DNA of 64,000 nt from Beta vulgaris subsp. vulgaris. Lineage: Eukaryota; Streptophyta; Magnoliopsida; Caryophyllales; Amaranthaceae. The notes under the pieces were generated by a model, which did no database searches, was not told the origin of the DNA, and saw only the letters and a list, made by a program, of their open reading frames with translations. Below are positions 11,312 through 21,746 of this stretch, piece after piece. A program made the position numbers and the translations under genes. The stretch lies in the NCBI RefSeq assembly GCF_026745355.1, contig NC_079209.1:18460109-18524108 (forward strand), in the 5' to 3' direction. Numbering within the stretch: the stretch's first letter is position 1; each line of letters opens with the position of its first letter.

Positions 11312-13061
11312 ATGTCTGCCAGGCAAGTTAATATAATTGTCAGGCAAGTTAATAGAGTAGGAAGCCATCATAACCCAATTGTATTGAGTGATGATGAGAA
11401 TGTTCGATGTCATGAGCCTCAAAGTTATAGTTACATTAGCCTGGAGATCATTATGCATTATGGGTTAAAAGTAGGCATCCCTCTTAGCGATATATGAAGT
11501 AATTCAAGAGTTTGATTATACTAGAGTGCAAACCTGAAAGGACATCTACAATATTACTTGGAGACCATATTTGAGCGATGTGAATGTTTTAGAGATGGAT
11601 GAAAATGAACATCAACCCAAAAGGATTTGAAGATATACTAGATCTAGGATTCGAATTATTATTACTATTACTACTATTATTATAGTGAAGACTTTGGAGA
11701 CTTTGAAGATGAAATGTTAACTCCATAAAGGTATAAAGGAAATAAGGATGAGAATGATGGTGTAATTCCATAGGGTATTTATTTATGCTTTAAGATTAGT
11801 AGTTGATTAAGTAGCTGAGCTATAATGGTTTAAATTTCCTCCTCTAGCATCTTTATATTATTGAGGAATAAGTTGGTTATTTTGGATTGGGAAAATATTC
11901 TTATTATCGATTGAGGAATAAAAGCTATTATTATTTATATGAGTGAGTACGAATTTATTCTAGGCACGCGATGGGAATAATTTTTTTTATTATTCTTTTC
12001 ATCATGTGATTATATTCTTGCTTGCTTGTTTCTACTTGCACGTTGATGTTAATATATTTTACATGAACGATTATGTGATTATTAGAGAACATTTCATGTT
12101 GGAACTAGTGAAATTGTTTGTTGATGCGATCTTTAATGATCAAATCAAATATTGCCTTATTAGATGGACATGTAAGTGTGCTGGAACCTAAAATAGAGTT
12201 ACGTTAAGTTTCAGTTGCGAAGTAGAGTGTCAAACAACAATGATGCCCTAGCTTCTGCTATTCGCCTATTGGCAGAGAATTTGACTCAAGAAAGACCTGA
12301 GAGTCCCAATTTTAATGGGGACATGCACTAGTAGAATAAAGGCTACTTGCTGCGGTTAAAAAGTGCCCTATTGCTGCGGATTAGAGCGCGCAGCAATTAA
12401 GGGCGCAACAATAGGTATTAATAATATTGCTGCGGTTTTAAACAGCAACAATATCGACAAATATTGCTGCGGTTTTTAGGTCAAACCACAGCAATATATT
12501 TATTTTATATCAGATTTAGAAAGCATATTGCTGCGGTTTCTGGAGAAAACCGCAGCAATATGCTATATTTAATAATAAAAAATAGACATAGTGCTGCGGT
12601 TTTCTCAGAAAACCGCAGCAATAGATACTGTACAGGTAAAATTTTTTTTTTTTTTTTTTGCATTTTGCCATCAAATTTGAAAGACAAAAAAGTTAAAAGA
12701 AAATAAAACACTATTGATTGATACTAATGACAAAAAATTATTACACAAAATTCAAAAACAAATTAAGTAATGATAAAGAACTTTTAAAATATTCAACTCA
12801 TATAAAAAAAGATATTTACAAAAAAAATATACAAAAAGAGACCCAAAATAAAAATAAAAAACTAACTAGATCTGAAAAATACAACGAAATTACAACATCA
12901 GATCTGGAAAATAACCATCACTAGATCTGAAAAATTAAAAAACTCCAATAAAATTACAACATCAGATCTCGAGAATAACCATCACTAGATCTGAAAAATA
13001 CAACGAAGACAAGAGATCTAAGGCCGACGACGAGAACAGTCGTTGTTTCTGGCGAGCAACA

Positions 13062-13190
13062 CCGCAAATTCTGGCGAGCAAGACTCAACAACGCCTGCAA
13101 ATTCTGGCGAGCAACACCGGCAAATTCTGGCGAGCAACGCCAGAAAATTATGGCGAGCAACGCCTGCAAATACTGGCGAGCAGCGCCGTT
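13062..13190 (+). repeat. Degenerate tandem array in CACTA-1
   Basis: Five or six copies of a unit built on AAATTCTGGCGAGCAAC, with spacers of 0-15 bases, lie in the interior. The array is open in at least two frames and on both strands, and I do not recognise a protein in it. Confidence 0.75.
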
Positions 13191-13533
13191 GTTTTCGGAA
13201 GCATCTTCAGCAACAACGACGCGACGAACGAATTCAAGTGCTGCGACGAACGATTCAAGTGCTGACAAACGAATTCAAGTTGCGCAAACGAAGGTCGAAT
13301 GTGGCGAGCGACCGGTTACCGGCGAAGAAGCTACGCGAGAGGATGAGAGGGTTAGAGGAAGAGAGAAGGAGAGAGAGTGAAAGGGGTGCGTGAAATTGAT
13401 GAGAGGAGAGAGAGGGGAAGAACAGAGTAGAGAAAGAGGAAGAGAGCGTGAAATGAAGAGAGGAGGAGAGAGAGGATGAGAAGAAGGGGGCGTTATTTTA
13501 AAACCCTAAATGAGGAGCCGTTTTTTGCCACCT

Positions 13534-13630
13534 AATATTGCTGCGGTTTCCACGTAGGACCGCAGCAATATATTAAAATTTTTTTTTTTTAATATATTGT
13601 TGCGGTCCTACGTGGAAACCGCAGCAATAT
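13534..13630. repeat. Long inverted repeat in the right subterminal region of CACTA-1
   Basis: Arms of 40 bases (13535-13574 and 13591-13630) match with one mismatch and are separated by a 16-base T-rich loop. Each arm is itself an imperfect palindrome of GCTGCGGT and ACCGCAGC around CCACGTAGG. Confidence 0.92.
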
Positions 13631-14249
13631 AAGCTGTTCTGGGCCCTTTTTCAAAATGTATCCGTTGAACAATATTGCTGCGGTTTTGGGCGGGAACCGC
13701 AGCAATATTGTTATTTTCTATTTTTTCTTTTCTTTTTGCATGTTATATTGCTGCGTATAGGTAAAACCGAAGCAATATCACCGCAGCAAATAGCATTTAT
13801 TCTACTAGTGATGTTTGAGAGACTAGCTAGGATTAAACTGTCGTACCTTAAGGGGCAAGCTGACCCTATCCTCTTAGAAAGTTGGATTAGGGAGTTTGAA
13901 AAGATTTTTGGGCTGTGAACTGTCCTGAGAGTGTGAAAGTAGGTCAAGTTATACTGTATCCGAAAGATGAGAATGACGTATAGTAGAAAGAAAATGAGAC
14001 TAGACTTAGTATTATGGAAGAGTTTATTTGGGAATCCTTATTGCTGCTTTAAGAGGAAAATTTTACCCTGCTTTTAAGAGCACACTAGAGTCTATAAACC
14101 TTAGGATGAGAAATATGACTATCTCTGAGTATTATAGCAAGTTCATAGCATTGTCTAGATTTGCACCTGGAGTAGTAGCCACTGAGGAGTTAAATGCTCA
14201 GTGATGTGAGCAAGGTTGGACTAAGGAAATTCAATTGGAGTTTATAGAT

Positions 14250-15930
14250 TTGAAGTGAATGATTTGCCTATTAGATACGTACTGGAGAGATCATAAGGTG
14301 TACCAAGTTGTTTAGAAATTGCCTTTAAAGATAAGAGACTTTGTATTTCCATCTGACTTGATAGAATTCAATTTGGGAGACCTAGATGTGATTCTTGGGA
14401 TGAACTAGTTGAGTCTTTACAAGGCCAATATCGATTGTGAAGTTCAAAAAGTAGTGTTGAGGAACCCTTCGGGAAAATTTGACCTCATATAGACGATTTG
14501 GGAAACCCAAGAAGTTTGGAGTGATATCTGCTATGCAAGTGCAGAAGTTGATGAGAAAGGGGTGTGAGCTTTTTTCTGTAGCGTGCAAGATGTAGTAAGG
14601 AAGCTGAATAAAACTTGAGGATGTTCCAATAGTGAATGAGTTTATGGAGTATTTCCGAGTGAAATTTCAGGTATCGCCTGCAAGAGCGTTGAGTTTACCA
14701 TAGACTTAGTTCCTGGAACTGCACCTATATCTAAGGCACCTTATAGAATGGCACCTCCTGAGATGAGTGAGTTAAAGAGCAATTGCAAGAACTTTTAGAT
14801 AAGGGTTATATCAGACCTAGTGCATCAGCTCCTGTATTGTTCGTGAAGAAAAAGGATGGGAGTATGAGGTTATGTATCGACTATAGGGAGTTGAACAATG
14901 TTACCATCAAGAACGAGTACCCTTTGCTAGAATAGATGACCTATTCGATCAACTGAATGGAGCAGTGTGTTCTCGAAGATTGACTTACGTTCAATATCAT
15001 CAATTGAGGGTAGCTGATAAGGATGTACCTAAGACTGCCTTTAGAACGCGTTATGGTCACTACGAGTTCACTGTAATGCCATTTGGGTTAACCAATGCTC
15101 CTGCTATTTATGGACTTGATGAATAGGATCTTTCATGAGTTTTTGGATAAGTTCGTAGTGGTTTTCATTGATGACATTTTGATATATTCGAGGAATGAAA
15201 CTGAGCATGATGAACATTTGAGAATTATTTTGGAGACTTGAGAAGAACCATTATATGCCAATTCTCTAAGTGTGAGTTTCGTTTGGAGAAAGTAGCATTT
15301 TGGGTCATTTTGTGTCTAAGGAAGGAGTCTCAGTAGATCCTGCTAAGATTCAAGCTGTGAGTGAGTGGCCAACTCCAAAGAGTGTGTCAGACATTAGGAG
15401 TTTCTTGGGTTTAGCTGGCTATTATAGGAGATTTGTGGAGATTTCTCGAAGATAGCAAGACCTATGACTAATTTGATGAAAAAGGAGTCCAAGTTTGAGT
15501 GGAATGAGAAGTGTGAGGAAGCTTTTCAGATCTTGAAGGATCGTTTAACCACTGCACCTGTTTTAACCCTACCTGATGGAATGAGGGATTTGAGGTCTAT
15601 AGTGATGCTTCAAAAAATGGTTTGGGTTTGTGTTGCAACAGAATGGTAAGGTAATAGCTTATGCATCGCGTCAATGAAACCTTATGAGGCTAATTACCCT
15701 ACCCATGATCTAGAGTTAGCTGCCATATGTTGTTTGAAAATTTGGAGACATTATCTTTATGGAGCAACTTGCAAGATATTTACAGACCATAAGAGTTTGA
15801 AGTACATATTTACCAAAAAGACTTGAATATGAGGCAAGAAGATGGTGAGAGTTGATTAAGGATTACATTTAGACATCCAGTATCATGAGGGAAAGCAATG
15901 TGGTTGCTGACGCCTTGAGTAGGAAATCGA
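14250..15930 (+). pseudogene. Protease, RT and RNase H region of the Tekay-like element
   Basis: The protease C-terminus is visible near 14385-14440 (LGDLDVILGM, LYKANIDC), but the catalytic DSG-type motif is absent. The RT starts near 14685 ([15 protein letters not shown]). The palm FIDD lies at 15164-15175, followed by HDEHLRI. The connection region (DIRSFLGLAGYYRRF) spans about 15390-15440. RNase H follows (SDASKNGLGCVLQQNGK near 15600), with a later ESNVVADALSRK-like end near 15890. These pieces lie in different frames with many stops, so no protein can be made. Confidence 0.88.
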
Positions 15931-16139
15931 GTCATAGTTGAGACTTTGATAGTCCCTGAGGAGTTGTGTGAGATATGCAAAGGTTGAGCCTAGAAATTTT
16001 AAATCCTGGGGAAAGTGAGGCTAGACTTAGTAATCTTTCTTTGGGAGTGTCAGTTTTCGAGAGATTATTGAGGGTCAAGTCGGGATGAGCACTAGACATG
16101 AAGGAGAAAATGAAGCAAGGTAAGGAAGTAGACTTCAAG

Positions 16140-17494
16140 ATTCATGATGATGGGAGTCTAAGGTTTAAAGGGAGGTGGTGTGTACCACAGAAGTGCAATG
16201 ACCTTAAGAGACGTCTTATGGACGAGGGCATAATACTCCATATTCTGTGCACCCGGGGGTGACAAGTTGTAAAGACCTTAAGGTGATCTATTGGTGGCCA
16301 ACATGAAGCGAGAGGTAGCTGAATATGTGTCTAAGTGCAACCTGTCAGAAGTGAAGATAGACCATAAGAGACCCATGGGGAAAGTTCAATCGTTAGAGGT
16401 TCCTGGATGGAAGTGGGATTCTATTTCTATGGACTTTGTGACTGCCTTACCCAAGACGAGAGTGGAAATGATACCATTTGGGTTATTGTGGATAGACTGA
16501 CCAAGTCCCGTGTTTCATACCTATTAAGGAGACATGGAAAAGAAGCAACTCGCTAAGACCTATATCAAGCATGTAGTGAGATTGCATGGAGTTCCAAAGG
16601 ACATTATCTCGGATCGTGACTCTAGATTTCTATCTAAGTTTTGGAAAAAGGTCCAATTAAACCTTGGGACAACATTAAAATGAGTACCGCCTTTCACCCT
16701 GCGACCGATGGTCAGACTGAGAGGACTAATCAGACTATGGAGGATATGTTGAGAGCTTGTGCATTGATTTTCAAGGAAGTTGGGAGGACCAATTAGATTT
16801 GATTGAGTTTTCTTACAACAATAGTTACCATGCGAGTATAAAGATGGCACCTTTTGAGGCATTATATGGACGGAAGTGTAGAAGTCCCATTTGCTGGAAT
16901 GACTTTAGTGAAAATACTGTTTTGGGGACTGAATTTATTAAGGAGACCGTCAAGAATGTCAAATTGATTCAGGCTCGAATTCAAGCTGCGCAAGATAGGC
17001 AGAAGAGTTATGCAGATTTAAAACGTCGCGAAGATGAGTTTGCTGTAGGTGATAAAGTATTCTTGAAAGTATCACCCACTAAAGGCGTTATGAGATTTGG
17101 GAAAAAGGGCAAGCTAAGTGCTAAATATGTAGGCCCATATGAGATTTTGGAGCGCATTGGGAAAGTAGCTTATAGATTGGCATTGCCAATGGAGTTTGAA
17201 AAGATGCATGATGTATTCATATACCCAACTTAAGCGCTATATCCCTGATGAGCGCATGTGTTAGAGCCTGAAAGAGTTCAGATAGATAGTAGCCTCACAT
17301 ATGAGGAAAGACCTGTCAAGATTCTCGACAGGAAAGTGCGTAGTACGCGCAACAAGGATGTTCATATTGTCAAAGTTCTTTGGTCTAACCACGAGTCAGA
17401 AGAGGCAACGTGGGAAGCCGAAGAGGATATGAAGAAAAAGTATCCAGACCTATTCCTTGAGGTGAGTTACGAGGGCGTAACTCGTTTTCTTTAA
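16140..17494 (+). pseudogene. Integrase and chromodomain-like region of the Tekay-like element
   Basis: The integrase N-terminal domain ends near 16345. The core shows WDSISMDFVTALPK (16417-16458), DIISDRDSRF near 16600 and [14 protein letters not shown] near 16700-16750, so all three positions of the DDE triad can be seen, though in different frames. The longest frame (16757-17233) carries EALYGRKCRSPICW and the GPYEILERIGKVAYRL module. A C-terminal segment (17258-17494) with VKVLWSNHESEEATWE is the chromodomain-like tail that gives chromoviruses their name and is thought to steer insertion to marked chromatin. Frameshifts and stops inactivate it. Confidence 0.9.
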
Positions 17495-17770
17495 GGGGGG
17501 TAGAATGCGATAAATTTCGCGCTTTTGTCTATTTTTATGAGATTTTCATGCATATGTATGCCTATGTGGGCAATTTGCACATGTTAGTGCAAAAGAAGTA
17601 GAGTCTCCGCATAAGAAAAGTGTTCATAAGTAACACAAGTGTTTTAAAAATGGGAAGTGCAAAGAGGCACTACTTTCTTCAAAAGTTTTCGAAATGTTGA
17701 GTTCAAACTTTTGAAAGTACGAGGGTTTTGTGTTAAGTTTCGGGACGAAACTTCTTTTAAGGGGGTAGAC
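17495..17770 (+). other. 3' untranslated region and polypurine tract of the chromovirus
   Basis: Non-coding. A purine-rich AAGGGGGTAG at 17759-17768 touches the 3' LTR and is the likely second-strand primer. A near copy, TTTAAGGGGGGTAG, sits at 17491-17504 just after the coding region. Confidence 0.75.
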
Positions 17771-19743
17771 TGTAATCCCCCACAATTTTAAAGATTTTCA
17801 TAATATATTAAAGTATTTATGTTATATTTAAATCCAAATGAGTTTGGAAAATGGTTTGACTTTTGAAAAGGGTTGACTATTATAAAAGTCAACTAAAAAT
17901 ATTTTTCATAGCTTAATAAAATTTGTAATGTTTTAATTAAGCATGTTTTAATTACTAAAAGTATATTTGAAAAGAAGCTTAATGGAATCAAAAGCCCAAA
18001 AGTGATAAAAAGGGAAAGAGCAATTTGATGACTAAAGTCCTAAAAGCCCATCTTATTAGTCATCAAGTTTCATTAATTAAAATCTCTTTTCCTAAGCCCA
18101 AAAGTAAAGCCTCTATATAATATCCTATAAAACCCAAATATTACCCTACACACTTTATTTCTCTCTCCTTTTTCCACGTGATTTCTCCCCTCTCTCACTC
18201 GACACTTTCTCTCTCTTCTCCTTTGTGCGCCATTCTTGATTTTCTCTCAAAAGTTCGTTTCTTCTTCTTCAAGTATTCGTCACAAATCTTTTCAAGTGCC
18301 AAGAACTTGCTGCCGCCGGTCTATTTCGGTCCTTGCTGCTGTCCGGCGCCTTCCTTCCTCCATTGTTGTGGTTTTTTTCTTTCTTCCTCTTCAAGATTCC
18401 ATTAAAGTACTATTTTTATATTATTATTATATTATTAGCATGTTTAGATTTAAATTATTTTTATTTGCAATATATTTCGGCATATATATATAATTATAAT
18501 AAATTTCAGATTTATTATATTAAGTTATTTTCAGTTTTTATCATGAAATTTATAGTTTTTAGGGTTTTTAATTACTAGAAACTATATATATAAAGTATAA
18601 ATCATGAGATTTGGTTAGTACATAATTTTATATGTATTGAATATATATTTTCAGAAGATTTATTAAATTTTATAAATGCTGTAATTTCAGAAAATAAGTA
18701 TTTTAAGGGTTTTAAATGATTTTTAATCACTAGAATAGTTGTACTATACTAGGGATTAAAAATAACGAAGTTTGTACGTAAAAACGATTTTAAAACACGT
18801 TTAAGGGGTTTTGATCGTTTTAAAGTTGCTGTAAATTTTTAGTACGAGATATTTATTTCATTATTTTATTTTCTAGGCGGAGATTTCGTAGTAGGAGACT
18901 TTTAGCGAGTAAAAGTGGCCTACATATTTGTTTATACAAGGTACGTACATTGTCTACGTGCTATGTGATTTAGAAGCATGCTCTAAGAGTATTTTATTTG
19001 TTAGTATCATGTATAGGACTCTATTTGTTCATATATATGATTACTGGAATTGTTTTACATGTTATTTGCCTGTGTGCTACATGTAAACTAGAAGTGTTTA
19101 TGATTATAAATGTTTGTATGGAAGTTTGATGCAAGCAGAATAAGTCAAGTTCATTTATTAATTCGTGAGTGAGTTAACGTAAGTTAGATTGAATCATGTT
19201 TTCATGGATTCTTGAGTATTATTATTATCTTATAAGAACCGTGGATCTAATTTGGTAAGTTACAAGTTATACCTATATAAAGGTAAAGTTTATTGTTGGC
19301 TAGGTTCAACAAGCAAGTTAGTAAAGTATAAAAAGAAGTTAAAGGAGTCTTGATTGATGAGTTGTAATCACTTGTTAATCCAAAGATAAAAAGAGTTTCT
19401 GTTATGACTTTGAGTATTAATTATGTGTTGCTTGTTTGTTGTTTCAACACAAGTATTAAAATATATTCAACGTAAAGTGGAACGAGAATAGGTTATAGAC
19501 TTTAGACTGGTGCACGTCTAGAGTTGGACACTAAGGGTTGGAGTGCATGGTGGTAGCCCATGGCTTTTTTAGGAATGGTATGATCACCATCCCTCTTTCA
19601 GTTCAAAGGTTCCTCGATATCGCATGTAATTTTGGAATATGTGGTAGCTCCAATATCTCCTATTTTAGATAAGTCAACTCGTCCAATAACTATTCCATTT
19701 AAGGAAATAAATAAAGTTTAGAGTCTAGTTTAGTAAGAGTTGT

Positions 19744-21237
19744 CACTAGTAGAAAAAGGACGATTTGCGTCCCCCCAAATGCGTCGCACTAAAACGGACA
19801 CGACGCAAAAATATAATTTGCGTCGTATGGGAGCAGAGTGCGACGCAAAACAACCCCTATCTGCGTCGCACGTTATGTAGGTGCGTTGCAAAAGGTTGAT
19901 TTGCGTCGGACGAAGAGGTCCATGCGACGCAGATGTATTGGCGAATTATTGACCAAAATATTAAAAAAAAACGATGTTGCGTCGCACAGGCTGGAAGTGC
20001 GACGCAGATGGGCTCATAACATAAAAGGCCCATTTCGTTCCCTCTCACTTTACGCCTCTAAAAAAACCCTAGATCTCCCCCCCCCTCACTTTCACTCTCA
20101 GCGCCTTCACTCTCATCTCAGCAGCCTTCACTCTCATCTCAGCGCCTTCATCTCTCCATTTTCACTCTAAATCTAACCCTAGACCCGTTCGTTCTCTCAG
20201 GCCTCCCCATCTAACCCCTCTTCGATCTCTCCTCTCACCCACCACAAATCCTAACCCCTCTTCAATCTGAAAGTACAAAGTGGGAAGAAGAATTATTCTA
20301 GGTTTCGTTCGTTCACCATCTTCGAAGAAAATATGGGTTTCGTTGGTTCGCTAACAACAAAATCTCCTATTCTCGGTTTCGTTCGTTCGCTAACAGCAAC
20401 AACAAAAATGAAAGTGTTCTTCGATCTTCATTCGCTTACAACAACAGCGCCAACCAACAACATCAACAAGAACAATTTTTATTTTTCTACGAATGAAGCC
20501 AAGGAAGAAACACGATTTTGGGAAAATTGTACGAATGAAGCTAGGGCCCAGATCTAGTGTTCGTGATTATTTTAATTTTTTTAATTTCCTGCAAATTTTG
20601 TCTTGGATTTTTTTCGTTTTAAATTTTTATCATTTCTCGGAATTATCTTGTAAATTTTAGTTTCTTGTGACTAGTTTTTTTTTTTGTAGATATATTAATT
20701 AGTCACTTCGATTCTAATATTTGGTAACTTGTAATTTTTTTCATTTTAGATTTTTAAATTTAATTTTATGCTGGTGTTAATTTTCTGTAATCATGTATTA
20801 TTTGTTTGGACATGATGCAGTGCAATACATAGTGTAATTTAAGCTTTTCATTTTGTTTGTTTGAGATCTCGATGTTTGAAGAACGAAGGCAGACAATTTT
20901 TTCACCTTCATTCTAGTTTATTAAACACAAAAATTAATTTTTTTTTTTAAAAAATTGCAATTTGCGTCGCACGTAGCCCAATGTGCGACGCAAATCACTA
21001 ATGTGCGTCGCACCTTGGGCTACGTGCGACGCACATTATCTCTGCATTACAGGCTAGGATAGCCATCTGCGTCGCACCGTATACGAGGTGCGACGCAAAT
21101 AGGCGAAAATGTGCGTCGGATATGCATTCGACGCAGACCATTGATAGTCATTTGCGTCGAGGGCTTTGGCGTCGCACCATAGTCCGACGCAAATAGGCGC
21201 CTCACATCCGACGCAAATCGCCTATTCTGTACTAGTG
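19744..21237. mobile_element. CACTA-2: non-autonomous CACTA transposon
   Basis: The ends are CACTAGTAGAAAAAGGACG and, on the other strand, CACTAGTACAGAATAGGCG, both running into ATTTGCGTC. The 3-base duplication TGT flanks it (19741-19743, 21238-21240). The empty site can be read in the 5' LTR near 10094, where the same words join without the insert. The subterminal motif is TTTGCGTCGCA and its complement, repeated in both orientations, and differs from that of CACTA-1. No transposase is seen. The interior carries a transcript-like segment (20040-20570) and an A+T-rich tail. Confidence 0.96.
20040..20570 (+). pseudogene. Captured transcript-like fragment in CACTA-2
   Basis: A CT-rich, 5'-UTR-like stretch (AACCCTAGATCTCC, then tandem CTTCACTCTCATCTCAG units near 20095-20150) leads to an ATG at 20333. 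From it a 74-codon frame encodes MGFVGSLTTKSPILGFVRSL and a polar tail to a TAG at 20555-20557. A T-rich, intron-like stretch follows. I do not recognise the product and find no conserved domain. It resembles a gene fragment or a leader of the transposon family and not a working host gene. Confidence 0.45.
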
Positions 21238-21746
21238 TGTCTGCAGATTATTATATGTTTATATTATCATTTATTCCTGCAAGTTATATTTTTGTAGTAT
21301 CATGTTTAGGGTTATTTATGCCTGATATGTAGTATTCAGCTTTGCTGATTACGTGCTTGTTGTGTTTGTGATCATGGCTTTGCCTATTGATCCTGTGGTG
21401 ATCCTTCGGGAGAGCAGAGTCAAGACAGCATGGACATTACAGGTTCGCAGATGCATCTCATTGGGAATCTGGAATGGAGAGACTCTTGTATTATTAGTTT
21501 CATTTAAGTTGTTTTCATAGGAGTTTATGTTTTCAGACAATAGTTTTAAGTTGGTGTGTTTTAGTTTCTGACATTGCTTTTGGTTTCATAAGTTTTAATA
21601 AAGTTTTTTTAGAAAGTTGTTTTCCGCTGCAAAATTCTGAGTAAGCCGAAACATTATCACACGGGCGATAATGCCTGGGTAATTCTCTAAGGTTTATTAT
21701 AAAAGTATTTTCTAGAAAGAGAGAATTATCGCGGTGTTACATTAGC

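Larger units (their letters stand above)
12326..13810. mobile_element. CACTA-1: non-autonomous CACTA (En/Spm) transposon
   Basis: The left end CACTAGTAGAATAAAGGC and the right end, which reads CACTAGTAGAATAAATGC on the other strand, form terminal inverted repeats. The 3-base duplication ATG flanks it (12323-12325, 13811-13813). Subterminal regions hold many copies of TTGCTGCGGT and its complement ACCGCAGCAA in both orientations, the usual transposase-binding architecture. No transposase is present. The interior (about 13020-13500) has higher G+C, a short tandem array and, on the minus strand, a CT-rich leader-like stretch. It is inserted in chromovirus gag. Confidence 0.95.
11312..14235 (+). 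pseudogene. gag of the Tekay-like element, split by CACTA-1
   Basis: A candidate start at 11312 (MSARQVNIIVRQVN) runs to a stop near 11495, after which the frames are fragmentary. Recognisable gag appears just before CACTA-1 (ASAIRLLAENLTQERPE near 12250) and continues after it (FERLARIKLSYLKG, then LESWIREFEKIFG, 13814-13915). More gag follows near 14080-14200 (NMTISEYYSKFIALSRFAPG). The zinc knuckle expected next is missing, and protease sequence follows within about 150 bases, pointing to an internal deletion. Gag would form the particle. This copy cannot. Confidence 0.78.
8087..21741 (+). mobile_element. Tekay-like chromovirus (Ty3-gypsy) with both LTRs and two CACTA insertions
   Basis: The element starts with TGTAATCC and ends with GTGTTACA, and is flanked by the 5-base duplication TTAGC (8082-8086 and 21742-21746). 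It has LTRs of about 2.5 kb, a methionine-initiator-type primer site, gag, protease, RT, RNase H, integrase and a chromodomain-like C-terminus, and a polypurine tract at 17759-17770. Without its two CACTA insertions it would be about 10.7 kb. An 80-base LTR stretch that I compared by eye (9241-9320 against 18881-18960) shows two substitutions, so the insertion looks relatively young, but the internal frames are heavily broken. Confidence 0.93.
17771..21741 (+). repeat. 3' LTR of the Tekay-like element, with CACTA-2 inside
   Basis: It is collinear with the 5' LTR, beginning TGTAATCCCCCAC and ending GGTGTTACA. Its length is 3971 bases because a 1494-base CACTA element interrupts it at 19744-21237. 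Without that and one TGT copy it is about 2.47 kb. Confidence 0.93.

Noticed and set aside
18178..18578. Three overlapping frames in the 3' LTR (CT-rich leader)
   Set aside because: Low-complexity Ser/Phe/Leu products of a CT-rich leader, not conserved in the 5' LTR.
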